DNA of 64,000 bases from Halothiobacillus diazotrophicus (GCF_001663815.1 NZ_CP016027.1:2166001-2230000), one strand, 5' to 3'; positions 1 to 9,107 are shown, counted from the stretch's first letter. Translations and numbers: made by a program. Notes: generated by a model from the sequence alone, not told the origin.

Positions 1-2103
1 CTCATACACGGGTTGCGAGTTGACGATGTCTCCGAGCGCCGTGGTCCTGTTGCGATAGGTGCCATTGTTCCTTTGCTCGTAGGTGGGGTCGCCACGCAGG
101 TAGTTGATCATCGCCTGTGCGTTGGTGCTGCCGCCCAAAGCGGTCACTTCGGCGGTCGAGAGTTTGGTGGGGTCGCTGAAAGGAACATATTTGGCGCTGG
201 CCGTGCTGCCGGCCGGGTTGTAGGTGTAGATCGTTCGACTGGCGGCGGTCGACTGCGTCAAGCCGCTCAGGTTCGTACCCGCGCTCCAGTTGGGGGTGGC
301 GGCGATTGTGCCGTTGTTGGGGTCGACGGTAAACGCTTTCAAGTCGCCCGTCCATTTGCCGGTATGGTAGATCGACTGGTACGTCGTGGTGCCCGTGGAC
401 AGTTTGGTGGAGTTGGCGGCGAGGCTGGCGCCGGAGCCCACGCGCTCGGTTGCGCGGCGCAGTGCATCCTGAAGGCCGCTTGCGAAAGCCTGCGGACTGG
501 TGGCCGAATAAAATCCGCCATGCCCATCGACCGCGGCATGGGCCAGATCGGCGATATTGTTGATGGAATTCGAAGCAGGTTGCGGCCAGCTGAATCCGCT
601 GATCGCCGCGCCGCCGTTAGCCCAGCTGAAGATTTGATCGACGGTGGTTCCGGCGGGCGAGATGCCGACCGGGGTGAACCCCAAACCCAGGGTGAATGTC
701 ACCATATGCTGCCAAAATGCCGGATCGGCGGTGCTGGTCGGCACCTCATTGGCCACCGTGCTACGCAGATCGGTGGACCAATACTTCATGGCCACGTCGG
801 CAAGCGTGTTCGCGTAGGTGTCGGCGTACGGCGCGGCTGCCGTGTATGTGTAGGTCTGCTGGTTCGGCCCGGTGATGGTGGTGCCATTGGTGCCATCGAC
901 GTTGTCGACGTTGGGGGACGAGCCGTTCCAGAAGCCGTCGGTCGTCAGGATGGTATAGGACTGGCGGCAGGCGAGTTCGGTCGTATCTGCCGTACTGGTT
1001 TGCCACGGTTGCGCCGTTTGGTAATAGCTGCCCACGGCATTCAGCGCACCGCGCAACGGGGTTGAATAATTCGGGCTCTCCCCCGCCAACCACGTCCAGA
1101 ACTGGGCTTTTTGGGTGCCGGAAGCGCCATTGCCGAAGGGTTGAACCGCCGCCAGTTTGTTGGAATTGTTGGTGCTTGTGGAGAAGCTGTATGTGGGCGA
1201 CGGAATATTGGCGGTGTTTTGGCCGTTGATCGAGCCGAAACCCACGCGGAATGTCGGATCTACCGTGCTGAATGAGTTCATCAGTCCGCTTTTCGCCATC
1301 AGGATGCGGGTGTGGTAATAGGCGAACCAGTTGGCGATGTTTTGGCCTGCCGGAACGCCCGAGGGCGCGCTTGTGCCCGAGGTGTCGGAAGCAAGCACGC
1401 AGTTGCTCAAAGACCCGCAACTCGTGTCGGCCACGTAATGCACGACATAGGGCCCGGCCGCCGGTCCGACGGAGTATTGAAATGCGCTAGTTTCGGTCGA
1501 TGTGATGGTGCAGGTTTTTTTGTTGTCGTTGTAGTTGCCCCCGGTCGCGTTAGGAGTTGATTTGTAATAGGCGACACATTGGTCGTAGGTGACGTTGCGA
1601 TAGGTGTCGGTTTTGGTTGAGGCGGCGGAGTAGTTCACGTAACCCGTGTCGCTGCTGCCATTGTAGTTGGTGAGATCGACGGAGCCCGCGGCCTGGTTGA
1701 AGCCATCAAGCCAAGCGCTGACGAGGGATACGGCATTGGGATAGGCAGTGCCGTCGGCCTTGACGGGCGGGGTATAGGTAATGGTCGGGTTGTAGTAGAC
1801 GCCGTTGTTGCTGGAATCGATCATGGCGTCGTTATTAATGGTGCCTTGACTGCAATCCACGCCGTTTAGATAGCAGATGTCCGGCATAAAGTCCCAGCTC
1901 ATCGAACCCGAATCGTCCAGCATCAGCACGATATTCGGGGGCAGGGGTTTTTTGATGATCAAGGGTTGCTGATCCACGGTGACGGCGGCCACTGCCGGCA
2001 AGACGGGCAGCAGGGTCGCGACGATCGTTGCGGCGATGGCGGCGACGAAGCGTCGGGCAAGGCCCGTGAATGGACGACGGAGCGGGTGACGATCTCGGTT
2101 CAT
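1..2103 (-). CDS. pilY1: PilY1 type IV pilus tip adhesin / assembly factor, 3' end beyond window
   Basis: An uninterrupted minus-strand frame runs from ATG at 2103 to the window edge (701 codons, no stop), so the C-terminus is missing. Residues 1-40 form a signal peptide (Arg-rich start, hydrophobic core, AVAA end). A von Willebrand A-like metal site follows (D63, S65, S67 in MLDDSGSMSW). Next come Ser/Thr/Asn/Gly-rich strands typical of the PilY1 N-terminal half. The last visible residues, TALGDIVNSQPVYE, match the start of the PilC/PilY1 beta-propeller. PilY1 family proteins sit at the pilus tip and promote pilus extension, adhesion and surface sensing. A ribosome site GAGGGA lies about 7 nt upstream, and pilX ends 41 nt before the start. 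The family and operon position are clear. Calcium-binding loops of the propeller cannot be checked here. Confidence 0.93.
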   Translation of the reverse strand, partial: MNRDRHPLRRPFTGLARRFVAAIAATIVATLLPVLPAVAAVTVDQQPLIIKKPLPPNIVLMLDDSGSMSWDFMPDICYLNGVDCSQGTINNDAMIDSSNNGVYYNPTITYTPPVKADGTAYPNAVSLVSAWLDGFNQAAGSVDLTNYNGSSDTGYVNYSAASTKTDTYRNVTYDQCVAYYKSTPNATGGNYNDNKKTCTITSTETSAFQYSVGPAAGPYVVHYVADTSCGSLSNCVLASDTSGTSAPSGVPAGQNIANWFAYYHTRILMAKSGLMNSFSTVDPTFRVGFGSINGQNTANIPSPTYSFSTSTNNSNKLAAVQPFGNGASGTQKAQFWTWLAGESPNYSTPLRGALNAVGSYYQTAQPWQTSTADTTELACRQSYTILTTDGFWNGSSPNVDNVDGTNGTTITGPNQQTYTYTAAAPYADTYANTLADVAMKYWSTDLRSTVANEVPTSTADPAFWQHMVTFTLGLGFTPVGISPAGTTVDQIFSWANGGAAISGFSWPQPASNSINNIADLAHAAVDGHGGFYSATSPQAFASGLQDALRRATERVGSGASLAANSTKLSTGTTTYQSIYHTGKWTGDLKAFTVDPNNGTIAATPNWSAGTNLSGLTQSTAASRTIYTYNPAGSTASAKYVPFSDPTKLSTAEVTALGGSTNAQAMINYLRGDPTYEQRNNGTYRNRTTALGDIVNSQPVYE

Positions 2104-2144
2104 AACGTGATCCCTCAATGGAGACGAAGTCGTTGCGGTGTGCA

Positions 2145-2759
2145 TCATTGCTTGACCATGGCTTGCAGGGTCACGATGGCGCGATCACCCGTGTTGGTCG
2201 GATTGCTGCTGCGTGCCGTGATGCGGTAATAGATGGCCGAGGTGGCTGTGCCCTGGGCACCGTATTGGGCGGCATTGGCCGATTGGTTGTAGCCCACATT
2301 CAAGTTGGGGTCCGGCCAGTCGCCCATGTTCTCGATAACGTATTGCGGTTGCCCGGCGGCCACCGTGTCGGCCGAGTATTGCCCCGAACCGGTGCCCTGC
2401 GGAACCGTGATGATCGCGCTGGCGGCGACCGGGTTCGCGGTGTCGGTGAAGGGGTCGCCTTGGCATAAGACGCCGCCCGCGCCGCAGTTGCGGGCGATCA
2501 CGGCCGAATTGGTCAGGATGGCTGCCGCGGCGGCCCGCAGGGCGGCCTCGGTGCTCTGAAATGCGATTTCCCGATCATAGAGGTTGCTGGCCATTTTCTG
2601 TTGCATGGTCGTACCGCGGATGGCGGCGAGTCCGACCAGCGTGACGAGAACCAGCAAAACCAATGCGACGACGAGCGCTACCCCTTGCTGTCGATGGCCT
2701 TGTGGCTTGCCGGAAAGAGTCGGGCTTGTCTTCAGGGTGGTTTCAAGGAACGTGTTCAT
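2145..2759 (-). CDS. pilX: Type IV pilus minor pilin PilX
   Basis: 204 aa. After a polar leader, a Gly26/Val27 junction starts a hydrophobic segment (GVALVVALVLLVLVTLVGLA) followed by RGTTMQQKMASNLYDREIAF, the usual signature of PilX-type minor pilins. PilX lacks the Glu5 of most pilins, as here. The leader would be removed by prepilin peptidase PilD. The protein then joins the PilV/PilW/PilX/FimU priming complex at the pilus tip with PilY1. The start lies 1 nt after the pilW stop, so the genes are probably translationally linked. The globular domain contains a Cys pair that could form a disulfide. The 26-residue leader is longer than average. Confidence 0.9.
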   Translation of the reverse strand: MNTFLETTLKTSPTLSGKPQGHRQQGVALVVALVLLVLVTLVGLAAIRGTTMQQKMASNLYDREIAFQSTEAALRAAAAAILTNSAVIARNCGAGGVLCQGDPFTDTANPVAASAIITVPQGTGSGQYSADTVAAGQPQYVIENMGDWPDPNLNVGYNQSANAAQYGAQGTATSAIYYRITARSSNPTNTGDRAIVTLQAMVKQ

Positions 2760-2760
2760 G

Positions 2761-3789
2761 TCAGTTCACCCGGTTTCTGAGTGTGGTTGTCGCTGTGAAG
2801 ATGCGTTGAATGGGCTGTCCGTCGGTGCCGGCACGTAGATTCGCACTTTGCAGGGTGAGGGTGACCTGCACGGCATCGACCTTGAGCCAGTCAGTGATGC
2901 TGCTGGCCCCCACGAACGCATTGGCGTTGGCACCGTTGCTTTGGTGATAGGTGATTTGCATGTCGGTCACGTCGCGCACCATTTCCTGGGGGGTCGGGGT
3001 GGGCGTGCCCGCATTGTTGACCAGAGCAATGCGGTAGAGGGAGCGGCCGCCCACCGGGTTGTTGCCGATATACCAGTCCGTGGCGGCCAGTTTGGCGATC
3101 TGGGAGTTGGGCGTGAACGTATAGGTGTTGCCGTTGGTCGTGCACTGGGTGGGGTATCCCAGACCCTTGGAGCAGTTGCCGGGCGTGCCCAGACCGGTGT
3201 TATGCACCAGGGAAACGTTGTTGGAGTTGTAGTTCGTGACCTGGGTAATGGCGGCGTGATCCGGATCGCAGACGATCACGACATCCCCTGCCTGAATGCT
3301 CGTGGTGGCCGCATTGATGAAGAAGGTTGCGGCGGTTGCGGTGTGTTTGACGATGCTCAGGCCGTTGCCGTCGGCCCCGATCAGTTGAATGGAGTCGGTG
3401 CCGGCCACGCGCTGGTTGAGACCGGTGCCGGTCGTGACGGCGGGATCGGCGACGCCATTGTCGTAGCCGATGACCGCATTGCCCCAGTTGGCCCACCAGT
3501 CGGTATTGGTGCCATTGGGGCCCGTTTTCAGAACGTTCGCGACGCGATCCGTATTGCCGCAGCCGGTCATGCCGGCATCCCGGATATCGCGCGCCATCAA
3601 TTCGAAAGCAATGCGTGAGCTATCCTGCACATCGGCCAGCGCCTGATTGGTGCGATACGACTGTTGGTTGGAGAGAAATACGCTGACCACCCCGCCAATC
3701 ACGACCAGCCCCAGGACGAGGGCGACCATGAGTTCGACGAGGGTGAAACCGCGTGATGTTGAACCCGTGTGCTTGAGGAGCTGGCTCAT
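2761..3789 (-). CDS. pilW: Type IV pilus minor pilin PilW
   Basis: 342 aa. The prepilin cleavage motif G14/FTLVELMVALVLGLVV carries the conserved Glu5 of the mature protein. It is followed by a long amphipathic helix (NQQSYRTNQALADVQDSSRI) and FELMARDIRDAGMTGC, which is diagnostic of PilW. Within the family PilW joins PilV, PilX and FimU as a tip priming complex with PilY1. Its ATG overlaps the end of pilV by 4 nt (3786-3789), and pilX starts directly after it. The C-terminal half is a Thr/Asn-rich beta domain. The length is normal for PilW, which is larger than the other minor pilins. Confidence 0.92.
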   Translation of the reverse strand: MSQLLKHTGSTSRGFTLVELMVALVLGLVVIGGVVSVFLSNQQSYRTNQALADVQDSSRIAFELMARDIRDAGMTGCGNTDRVANVLKTGPNGTNTDWWANWGNAVIGYDNGVADPAVTTGTGLNQRVAGTDSIQLIGADGNGLSIVKHTATAATFFINAATTSIQAGDVVIVCDPDHAAITQVTNYNSNNVSLVHNTGLGTPGNCSKGLGYPTQCTTNGNTYTFTPNSQIAKLAATDWYIGNNPVGGRSLYRIALVNNAGTPTPTPQEMVRDVTDMQITYHQSNGANANAFVGASSITDWLKVDAVQVTLTLQSANLRAGTDGQPIQRIFTATTTLRNRVN

Positions 3790-4316
3790 AACATGGCCTT
3801 GGTCGTGATGGTTTGATTGGTGGCGCCGACCGCGCCCGCGCCCGTCCCGGTCGTGCCCGCGCGGCTGTCGTCGAATTGGATCGTGACGGTGCAGTTGCCC
3901 GTTGCGGCGCAGTTGACGGTGCCTTTGGTGCTGGCAAGCGCCCCGAAGTTCTGAACCAATTCTTGCTTACACCAGGCTTTGAGTTGCGATTGCGCGAGGG
4001 TGCTCGTGGCGGTGGGGCAGGCATTGGCGGTGACGGTGCCGTTGTAGGCGCCCGCCAAGGCATTGGTACGATCCGCGCGCATCGCGTCCAGGATGGAATA
4101 GCTGGCAATGGTGGCCATGGATCGACTCATGGCGCTGTTGTTGGTCGAGAGCGACTTGGCTTGCAGCGCGGCCATGCCGAGAAAACCGATGGATAGAACC
4201 AGCACGGCAATGAGCACTTCGATCAGGCCGACCCCCGCTTGTCGGGATCGAACCGGTGGACGGCCCTGCGGTAACCGCGCGCCTCGTTTATTGGTTGCAG
4301 GGATTGGGTTGCGCAT
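3786..4316 (-). CDS. pilV: Type IV pilus minor pilin PilV
   Basis: 176 aa. The cleavage site is after G28 (QAG/VGLIEVLIAVLVLSIGFLGM) with the Glu5 equivalent present. The following LQAKSLSTNNSAMSRSMA stretch is typical of PilV. The start at 4316 is supported by AGGAG 9 nt upstream and makes a 29-nt overlap with the end of fimT. No later Met precedes the cleavage motif, so the long 28-residue leader seems real. Two Cys pairs in the globular part (ACPT, KAWCKQ, VNCAATGNC) could form disulfides. It is part of the minor-pilin priming complex. Confidence 0.9.
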   Translation of the reverse strand: MRNPIPATNKRGARLPQGRPPVRSRQAGVGLIEVLIAVLVLSIGFLGMAALQAKSLSTNNSAMSRSMATIASYSILDAMRADRTNALAGAYNGTVTANACPTATSTLAQSQLKAWCKQELVQNFGALASTKGTVNCAATGNCTVTIQFDDSRAGTTGTGAGAVGATNQTITTKAML

Positions 4317-4908
4317 TTGGGCATGCTCCTGTCGACGTCACGGTGCAGGTGCGCACCACGGATCCCGTGGCGATATACACGCAGCGCCGGTTGTTCGATG
4401 AAATTTTGGTGGTGAAGAAGTCGGCGACCAGTCCGGTGTAGGGCGAATTGGCACCGACTGCTGTCCCTAGACCCTGTCCGGAGAAATTCAATCGCGTGAA
4501 ATTTTGCACCGAGACGGGCGCCGCGAGCCCGACGATCCCCGCATTGATCAGTGTGGCACTTCCGTCGGGGAGGGTGGCATACACCGCGCCTGCTTGGGTG
4601 CCGCAGGCCGTGCCGAGCGTGTCTGATCCATTGCCCGTATTGCTACAGATGGTGACGAGGTTGTTCCGTTTGATCGCCTCCAGACGCGCCGTATTGAGGG
4701 CGGTGACCAGCCCGTTGGCCACGGTCGTGAGTTTGTTGGATACAGTGAGATAGTTGAAGCTGGGTATGGCGATGGCAATCAGAATCACGGCGACGGTCAG
4801 CGTGACCATCAGTTCGATCAGCGTAAACCCCCCGATGCGTGATCGAGGAGGAAGGTGTTCTTGCGATGCTCTGGTCGGCAAGCCGCTTGTTGTTTTGTTG
4901 TGGTTCAT
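4288..4908 (-). CDS. fimT: Type IV pilus minor pilin FimT/FimU (GspH family)
   Basis: 206 aa and the first gene of the minor-pilin operon. Prepilin motif RIGG27/FTLIELMVTLTVAVIL with Glu5, then the GspH/FimT pattern AIPSFNYLTVSN and ALNTARLEAIKRNNLVTIC. FimU/FimT proteins cap the pilus together with PilV, PilW and PilX. Some FimT proteins bind DNA during natural transformation, but I cannot tell which function applies. The positively charged C-terminal region often linked to DNA binding is not obvious: the tail is polar and Cys-containing (GACPNAQPNPCNQ). The start at 4908 has an AGGA-like site about 9 nt upstream. The gene is divergent from nadA. Confidence 0.87.
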   Translation of the reverse strand: MNHNKTTSGLPTRASQEHLPPRSRIGGFTLIELMVTLTVAVILIAIAIPSFNYLTVSNKLTTVANGLVTALNTARLEAIKRNNLVTICSNTGNGSDTLGTACGTQAGAVYATLPDGSATLINAGIVGLAAPVSVQNFTRLNFSGQGLGTAVGANSPYTGLVADFFTTKISSNNRRCVYIATGSVVRTCTVTSTGACPNAQPNPCNQ

Positions 4909-4939
4909 GCCTGTCCATCCTTTTTGGTCTATCTATCGA

Positions 4940-4945
4940 ATCATA
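4940..4945 (-). promoter_or_regulatory. Possible -10 of the fimT-pilVWX-pilY1 operon
   Basis: On the minus strand the sequence reads TATGAT, 32 nt upstream of the fimT start, in an otherwise GC-rich divergent region. No convincing -35 hexamer sits 16-18 nt further upstream, so this is only a weak promoter candidate. Confidence 0.3.
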
Positions 4946-5094
4946 GCGTCGTTTGCGAGGCCAGAGGTGCGGTGCTGAGCGGTGCAATTGAGCCGATGAA
5001 CGGCGCTCTCAGAGATATTGGGGTGGGGTGTCCATCCAGGAGGTCGGCCCCCCGAGTGCGTGGTCCCTGCTACACGGTCCCTTCTATCAGGGCG

Positions 5095-5100
5095 TATAAT
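5095..5100 (+). promoter_or_regulatory. -10 element of the nadA promoter
   Basis: A perfect TATAAT lies 89 nt before the nadA ATG. The best -35 candidate (TACACG at 5071-5076) is poor and spaced 18 nt, so the promoter may depend on other contacts. Confidence 0.5.
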
Positions 5101-5188
5101 CCGGGTTCCCATAGCGTTCGTCCCGGCCAGTCGCATTGGTCCGGGGCGATCCAGCGCAGCATCTGAAACATCGTCTGAGGAATTCGCC

Positions 5189-6298
5189 ATGAATACCGAA
5201 TCCCCCGTTCTTACGGATGCGGCCGTCGCCGTGCCCGCCGCCAAGGAATCGCTGATCAATCGCTTGGCAATCACGGCGGAGCAGCCTGTGACGGTTGCGC
5301 CACTCGACGAGGCAGCGTTGATCGCTCGTATCAAGGCGAAACTGGTCGAACAGAATGCCGTGATGGTCGTTCATTATTATGTGGATGCCGTGCTGCAGCG
5401 GCTGGCCGATGAGACGGGCGGGCGGGTGTCCGATTCCCTCGACATGGCCGCCTTCGGTGCGGAGAGCGCCGCGCAGACGCTGGTGGTCTGCGGCGTGCGG
5501 TTCATGGGTGAGACGGCCAAGATCCTGAGCCCCGAGAAGCGCGTCATCATGCCGACGCTACAAGCCGAGTGCTCCCTGGATCTCGGCTGTCCCGCGGATG
5601 AGTTCACGGCGTTCTGCGATGCGCACCCCGACCGTACCGTGGTCGTCTACGCAAACACGTCCGCGGCCGTGAAGGCGCGGGCAGACTGGGTCGTCACGAG
5701 TTCGAACGCGCTGGAGATCGTCGGGCATCTGCGTGACCGGGGAGAGAAGATTCTCTGGGCACCGGACCGTCATCTCGGGCGATATATCCAGGAAAAAACC
5801 GGCGCGGACATGCTGCTGTGGCAGGGGAGTTGCATCGTGCACGACGAGTTCCGGGCAGAGGCGTTGGCCGATCTGAAGCGGCAGCACCCCGAGGCGGCGG
5901 TGCTCGTCCATCCCGAATCGCCCAAAGCCGTGGTGGATATGGCCGATGTCGTGGGTTCGACCAGTCGTCTGATCCGTGCGGCCATCGAATTACCCAACGA
6001 AACCCTCATCGTGGCGACCGACAAGGGCATTTTCTACAAGATGCACGAAGCCGCACCGCACAAAACCTTGATCGAGGCCCCGACCCGGGGCCATTCGGCC
6101 ACCTGCGTCTCCTGTGCGCATTGTCCCTGGATGGCGATGAACGGGCTGGTCAATGTACTGGCGGCGCTGGAGAATCCTGCTGCGCATGAAATCCAGGTGT
6201 CGGAGCCGGTGCGCGTCGAGGCGGTTCGATCCATCGAGCGCATGCTCGATTTCTCCCGGGCGCGGGGCATTGTCACCCGGGGAAACAACGACGCCTGA
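5189..6298 (+). CDS. nadA: Quinolinate synthase NadA
   Basis: 369 aa. It condenses iminoaspartate with dihydroxyacetone phosphate to quinolinate, the second step of de novo NAD synthesis, using an oxygen-sensitive [4Fe-4S] cluster. Cys128, Cys215 and Cys312 have exactly the spacing (87 and 97 residues) of the three cluster ligands of E. coli NadA. Cys306 and Cys309 complete the CxxCxxC near the C-terminus ([10 protein letters not shown]). Conserved blocks include [25 protein letters not shown] and APDRHLG. I chose ATG 5189 because GAGG lies 8 nt upstream and the in-frame extension to 5018 is not NadA-like. The gene stands alone, without nadB or nadC nearby. Confidence 0.96.
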   Translation: MNTESPVLTDAAVAVPAAKESLINRLAITAEQPVTVAPLDEAALIARIKAKLVEQNAVMVVHYYVDAVLQRLADETGGRVSDSLDMAAFGAESAAQTLVVCGVRFMGETAKILSPEKRVIMPTLQAECSLDLGCPADEFTAFCDAHPDRTVVVYANTSAAVKARADWVVTSSNALEIVGHLRDRGEKILWAPDRHLGRYIQEKTGADMLLWQGSCIVHDEFRAEALADLKRQHPEAAVLVHPESPKAVVDMADVVGSTSRLIRAAIELPNETLIVATDKGIFYKMHEAAPHKTLIEAPTRGHSATCVSCAHCPWMAMNGLVNVLAALENPAAHEIQVSEPVRVEAVRSIERMLDFSRARGIVTRGNNDA

Positions 6299-6534
6299 GT
6301 TGATGCCGTTGATGCGGCTCGGTGCCGTGCCCACGAGTGACCGGATGGTTATCGGGCGTCGCGACGGGTAAGGTCGAGGTCGGTGGGTCTGAGAAAAGAA
6401 TTAGTATTTAATTATTTTCGTAGCTGTCGTTTTAATTTATTTGTTAGGGCGCTTCTGGGATATAAAAGTCTTATTTCTTTAAGTTGGTTTAGTGTTTTAC
6501 TCTGGTACCTCGAATTAATCGAGGGATAAGAGTA
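6299..6534. other. AT-rich intergenic region before the DsrE-like gene
   Basis: A 236-bp gap with no gene. From about 6390 it becomes markedly AT-rich (runs such as TTAGTATTTAATTATTTTCG) in an otherwise GC-rich window. A TATAAA (6461-6466) could be a -10, but TTGTTA 14 nt upstream is too close for a standard -35. No terminator is visible after nadA. Confidence 0.5.
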
Positions 6535-6984
6535 ATGAAACGTATAATTTCTGCTTCAATATTGGCTTTTTTAGGTTTGTTTCTTTTTCATGGCGCCAGT
6601 GCCGTGGCCGGGTCGGACACCATGAAGCGTGCGGTCGTATACCATCTTGACAGTGCGGATCTCGATCATGAAAAGGCCACCTTGCGGAATATCAACAACC
6701 ATATCAACTCTCCCTCGGGGCCGACAACCCAGATTGAACTCGTGATCCATGGCGGCGGCATCAACTTGCTGACAGCGGCCAAAAAGGACGAGCAACTGCA
6801 GGCCAGCATCGATGGTTTGAAGATGAATGGCGTTAAGATCAAGGTGTGCAATAACACCCTGAAGAGCAAGAAGCTGGACTACAAGACGGATCTTTACGAT
6901 GTCCATGGCGAGGATATCGTGCCCTCCGGCGTAGCCTACTTGGCGGACAAGCAATTTGAAGGGTGGGCTTATATTCACCCCTAA
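6535..6984 (+). CDS. Exported DsrE/DsrF-like protein
   Basis: 149 aa. Residues 1-26 form a signal peptide (KR start, hydrophobic core, ASAVAG), so the mature protein is periplasmic. The remainder matches the DsrE-like fold of the COG1416 type: KRAVVYHLDSADLDHEKATL, then IELVIHGGGINLLT, then VKIKVCNNTL with a single Cys105 at the position where DsrE proteins carry their sulfur-carrying cysteine. Cytoplasmic DsrE relays sulfur in the Dsr pathway. The role of exported single-domain relatives is not established. The gene is monocistronic, in an AT-rich patch with more A/T-ending codons than its neighbours, and is followed by a strong terminator. GAGGG lies 9 nt before the ATG. Confidence 0.75.
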   Translation: MKRIISASILAFLGLFLFHGASAVAGSDTMKRAVVYHLDSADLDHEKATLRNINNHINSPSGPTTQIELVIHGGGINLLTAAKKDEQLQASIDGLKMNGVKIKVCNNTLKSKKLDYKTDLYDVHGEDIVPSGVAYLADKQFEGWAYIHP

Positions 6985-7018
6985 CGTAGTCTGACGGAGT
7001 CCGTAGTGTTAGGCTTTT

Positions 7019-7045
7019 GCCCCGCCATTTGGCGGGGCTTTTTAT
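7019..7045 (+). terminator. Rho-independent terminator after the DsrE-like gene
   Basis: A perfect 8-bp stem (GCCCCGCC/GGCGGGGC, 7019-7026 and 7031-7038) with loop ATTT is followed directly by TTTTTATT. Confidence 0.9.
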
Positions 7046-7153
7046 TGGGGCCGCTACGCAAAATGGCCGGTGTTGTTTCTGGTGTCATCTCCCGCCGTTG
7101 ATTATGATGTTTTGGACTCATTTCTATCCGGAACATCTCTGGCTCGGGGGTAT

Positions 7154-9004
7154 ATGCAAGAAGGTATTCTGCTGGCGCTGACCAGCATCATCGTCGCGGG
7201 GATTGCGGCGCAGTGGCTGGCATGGCGGGTCAAGGTGCCCGCCATTCTGTTCCTGCTCATGATCGGCGTGCTACTGGGCCCCATGCTGGGTTGGCTGAGT
7301 CCGGACGATCTATTCGGCGATCTCCTGTTCCCCATCGTGTCGCTGGCCGTGGCCGTGATCCTGTTCGAGGGCAGTCTGACGCTGCATTTTCACGAGTTGC
7401 GCGGCGTGGGCGGGTTTATCTGGCGATTGGTCAGTATCGGCGCTGCCGTATCCTGGGGCGTGGCCAGTGCCGCAGCCCATTACTTCGTGGGATTGTCCTG
7501 GGAGATGGCCGCGTTGTTCGGTGCCTTGGTGGTGGTGACCGGACCCACGGTGATCGTGCCGCTGTTACGGATCGTGCGACCAGTGCCAAAGGTCGCAACC
7601 GTGCTCCGTTGGGAAGGTATCGTGATCGATCCCATCGGTGCGTTGTTGGCAGTTCTCGTCTTCGAGTTCATTATCACCCAGATCGAGCACGCAGGTAGCG
7701 GGCTTCTGTCCGTGCTTTGGCCGTTCATTCGATTGGTCGGTCTCGGGCTGATTTTCGGCATGGGGGGCGGCTATCTGCTTGGTCTGGTTCTACGGCGACA
7801 CTGGTTGCCGGAATTCCTGATCAATGTGGTCGTGCTTGCTTGTGTGCTTGCCGTATTTACCCTGTCCAACCTGCTGGCGGACGAATCAGGGCTGCTGGCG
7901 GTCACCGTGATGGGCATTCTATTGGCCAACATGCGCGGCGTGCCTCTGGCGGATGTGCTGCATTTCAAGGAATCGCTGACGATTCTGTTCATTTCGGGCT
8001 TGTTCATACTGCTCGCGGCACGTATCCACCCGGCGATGTTCTCGGCTATTGGGCTGAGTGCCATCCTGGTATTGCTGACCATCCAGTTCGTAGCGCAACC
8101 CCTGAAAGTCTGGCTCAGCGCGATCGGTTCCGGTTTGAATTGGCGGGAAAAACTCATGATCGCCTGGATCGGGCCGCGGGGGATCGTCGCTGCCGCCATC
8201 TCCGGCCTGTTTGCCCTGAAACTGTCCCAGCATGGCGTGGCGGGGGCTGATGTCCTGGTCCCGCTGACGTTCATCGTGATCGTGGGTACCGTGGTCAGCG
8301 CCTCGCTGACGGCGCGTCCGCTGGCCCAGCGGCTGGGCGTTGCCCTGCCCGAGGACAAGGGGCTGTTGATCGTTGGCATCAACCAACTGTCCCGCAAGAT
8401 TGCCCAGGCGCTGAAGAAGCAGGGATATCGGGTGATTCTGGCCGATACCTCGTATGGCGACATTCGCCAGGCACGCATGGAGGGCCTGGAGACATTCTAT
8501 GGCAATCCGGTTTCTGAGGCGGCCGATCGACGGCTGGATCTGGTGGGGATCGGGCGTTTGCTGGCCATGTCCGCGCAGCCGGAGATCAACAATCTCGCCG
8601 CCGTGCGCTACCGTCATGAGTTCGGTGCCGGCAACGTGTATGTGCTCAAGACGCCGCAGGAGCTGGTGGGGACGGCCAGTCAGCGCTTATCTGAGACCTT
8701 TACCGGTCGTCCGCTGTTCGGCGAGAAGGTCTCATCCGGTGAGTTGCTCGGTCTGGTCGAGCAGGGTGCGGAAATCACGACCACGCGCCTGACGCAAACC
8801 TTCGGTTGGTCGCAATACCAGAGTATCTACGCCAACCGGGGCCTGGTGTTGTTCATGATTTCCCCGCGTGGGCTGCTGTTCGTGCACGGAAGCGGGCATG
8901 AGCCGACGCCGGGTGATGGTTGGGTCATCCTGGGGCTGTATCGTCCGGAGTCTGAGAGCAGTAAGGAGGATTTACCGGAAGCGACCCAGCAATCTGCGTC
9001 CTGA
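7154..9004 (+). CDS. Sodium/proton antiporter, CPA1 family, with C-terminal TrkA-N domain
   Basis: 616 aa from ATG 7154. An in-frame GTG at 7070 would add 28 non-family residues. About 12 hydrophobic segments fill the first 390 residues and include family motifs LLMIGVLLGPMLGWL, VILFEGSLTL and VVTGPTVIVPLLR. The C-terminal 200 residues begin with a Rossmann-like GLLIVGINQLSRKIAQALKK and read as a TrkA-N/RCK nucleotide-binding region that may gate transport. The likely role is Na+ (or K+)/H+ exchange at the inner membrane for pH and salt control. Ion specificity cannot be read from sequence. It is followed at once by the tRNA promoter. Confidence 0.85.
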   Translation: MQEGILLALTSIIVAGIAAQWLAWRVKVPAILFLLMIGVLLGPMLGWLSPDDLFGDLLFPIVSLAVAVILFEGSLTLHFHELRGVGGFIWRLVSIGAAVSWGVASAAAHYFVGLSWEMAALFGALVVVTGPTVIVPLLRIVRPVPKVATVLRWEGIVIDPIGALLAVLVFEFIITQIEHAGSGLLSVLWPFIRLVGLGLIFGMGGGYLLGLVLRRHWLPEFLINVVVLACVLAVFTLSNLLADESGLLAVTVMGILLANMRGVPLADVLHFKESLTILFISGLFILLAARIHPAMFSAIGLSAILVLLTIQFVAQPLKVWLSAIGSGLNWREKLMIAWIGPRGIVAAAISGLFALKLSQHGVAGADVLVPLTFIVIVGTVVSASLTARPLAQRLGVALPEDKGLLIVGINQLSRKIAQALKKQGYRVILADTSYGDIRQARMEGLETFYGNPVSEAADRRLDLVGIGRLLAMSAQPEINNLAAVRYRHEFGAGNVYVLKTPQELVGTASQRLSETFTGRPLFGEKVSSGELLGLVEQGAEITTTRLTQTFGWSQYQSIYANRGLVLFMISPRGLLFVHGSGHEPTPGDGWVILGLYRPESESSKEDLPEATQQSAS

Positions 9005-9032
9005 TCCCCTCCGGCGGATTATGAAAAAAGTG

Positions 9033-9060
9033 TTGCGCTGCGGATTTTGGTTTGTATAAT
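9033..9060 (+). promoter_or_regulatory. Sigma-70 promoter of the tRNA operon
   Basis: TTGCGC (9033-9038), a 16-nt spacer and a perfect TATAAT (9055-9060), followed by a GC-rich discriminator GCGCGCTC. This is the usual design of stable-RNA promoters subject to ppGpp/DksA control. The first tRNA begins 47 nt after the -10. Confidence 0.85.
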
Positions 9061-9107
9061 GCGCGCTCTGTGACAAACAGCCGCGGTCAAACGGGGTTGT
9101 ATGATGT

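Noticed and set aside
13..1065. Plus-strand frame at the left edge
   Set aside because: The minus-strand frame is continuous for 701 codons and matches PilY1 with signal peptide and metal site. The plus frame has no family features.
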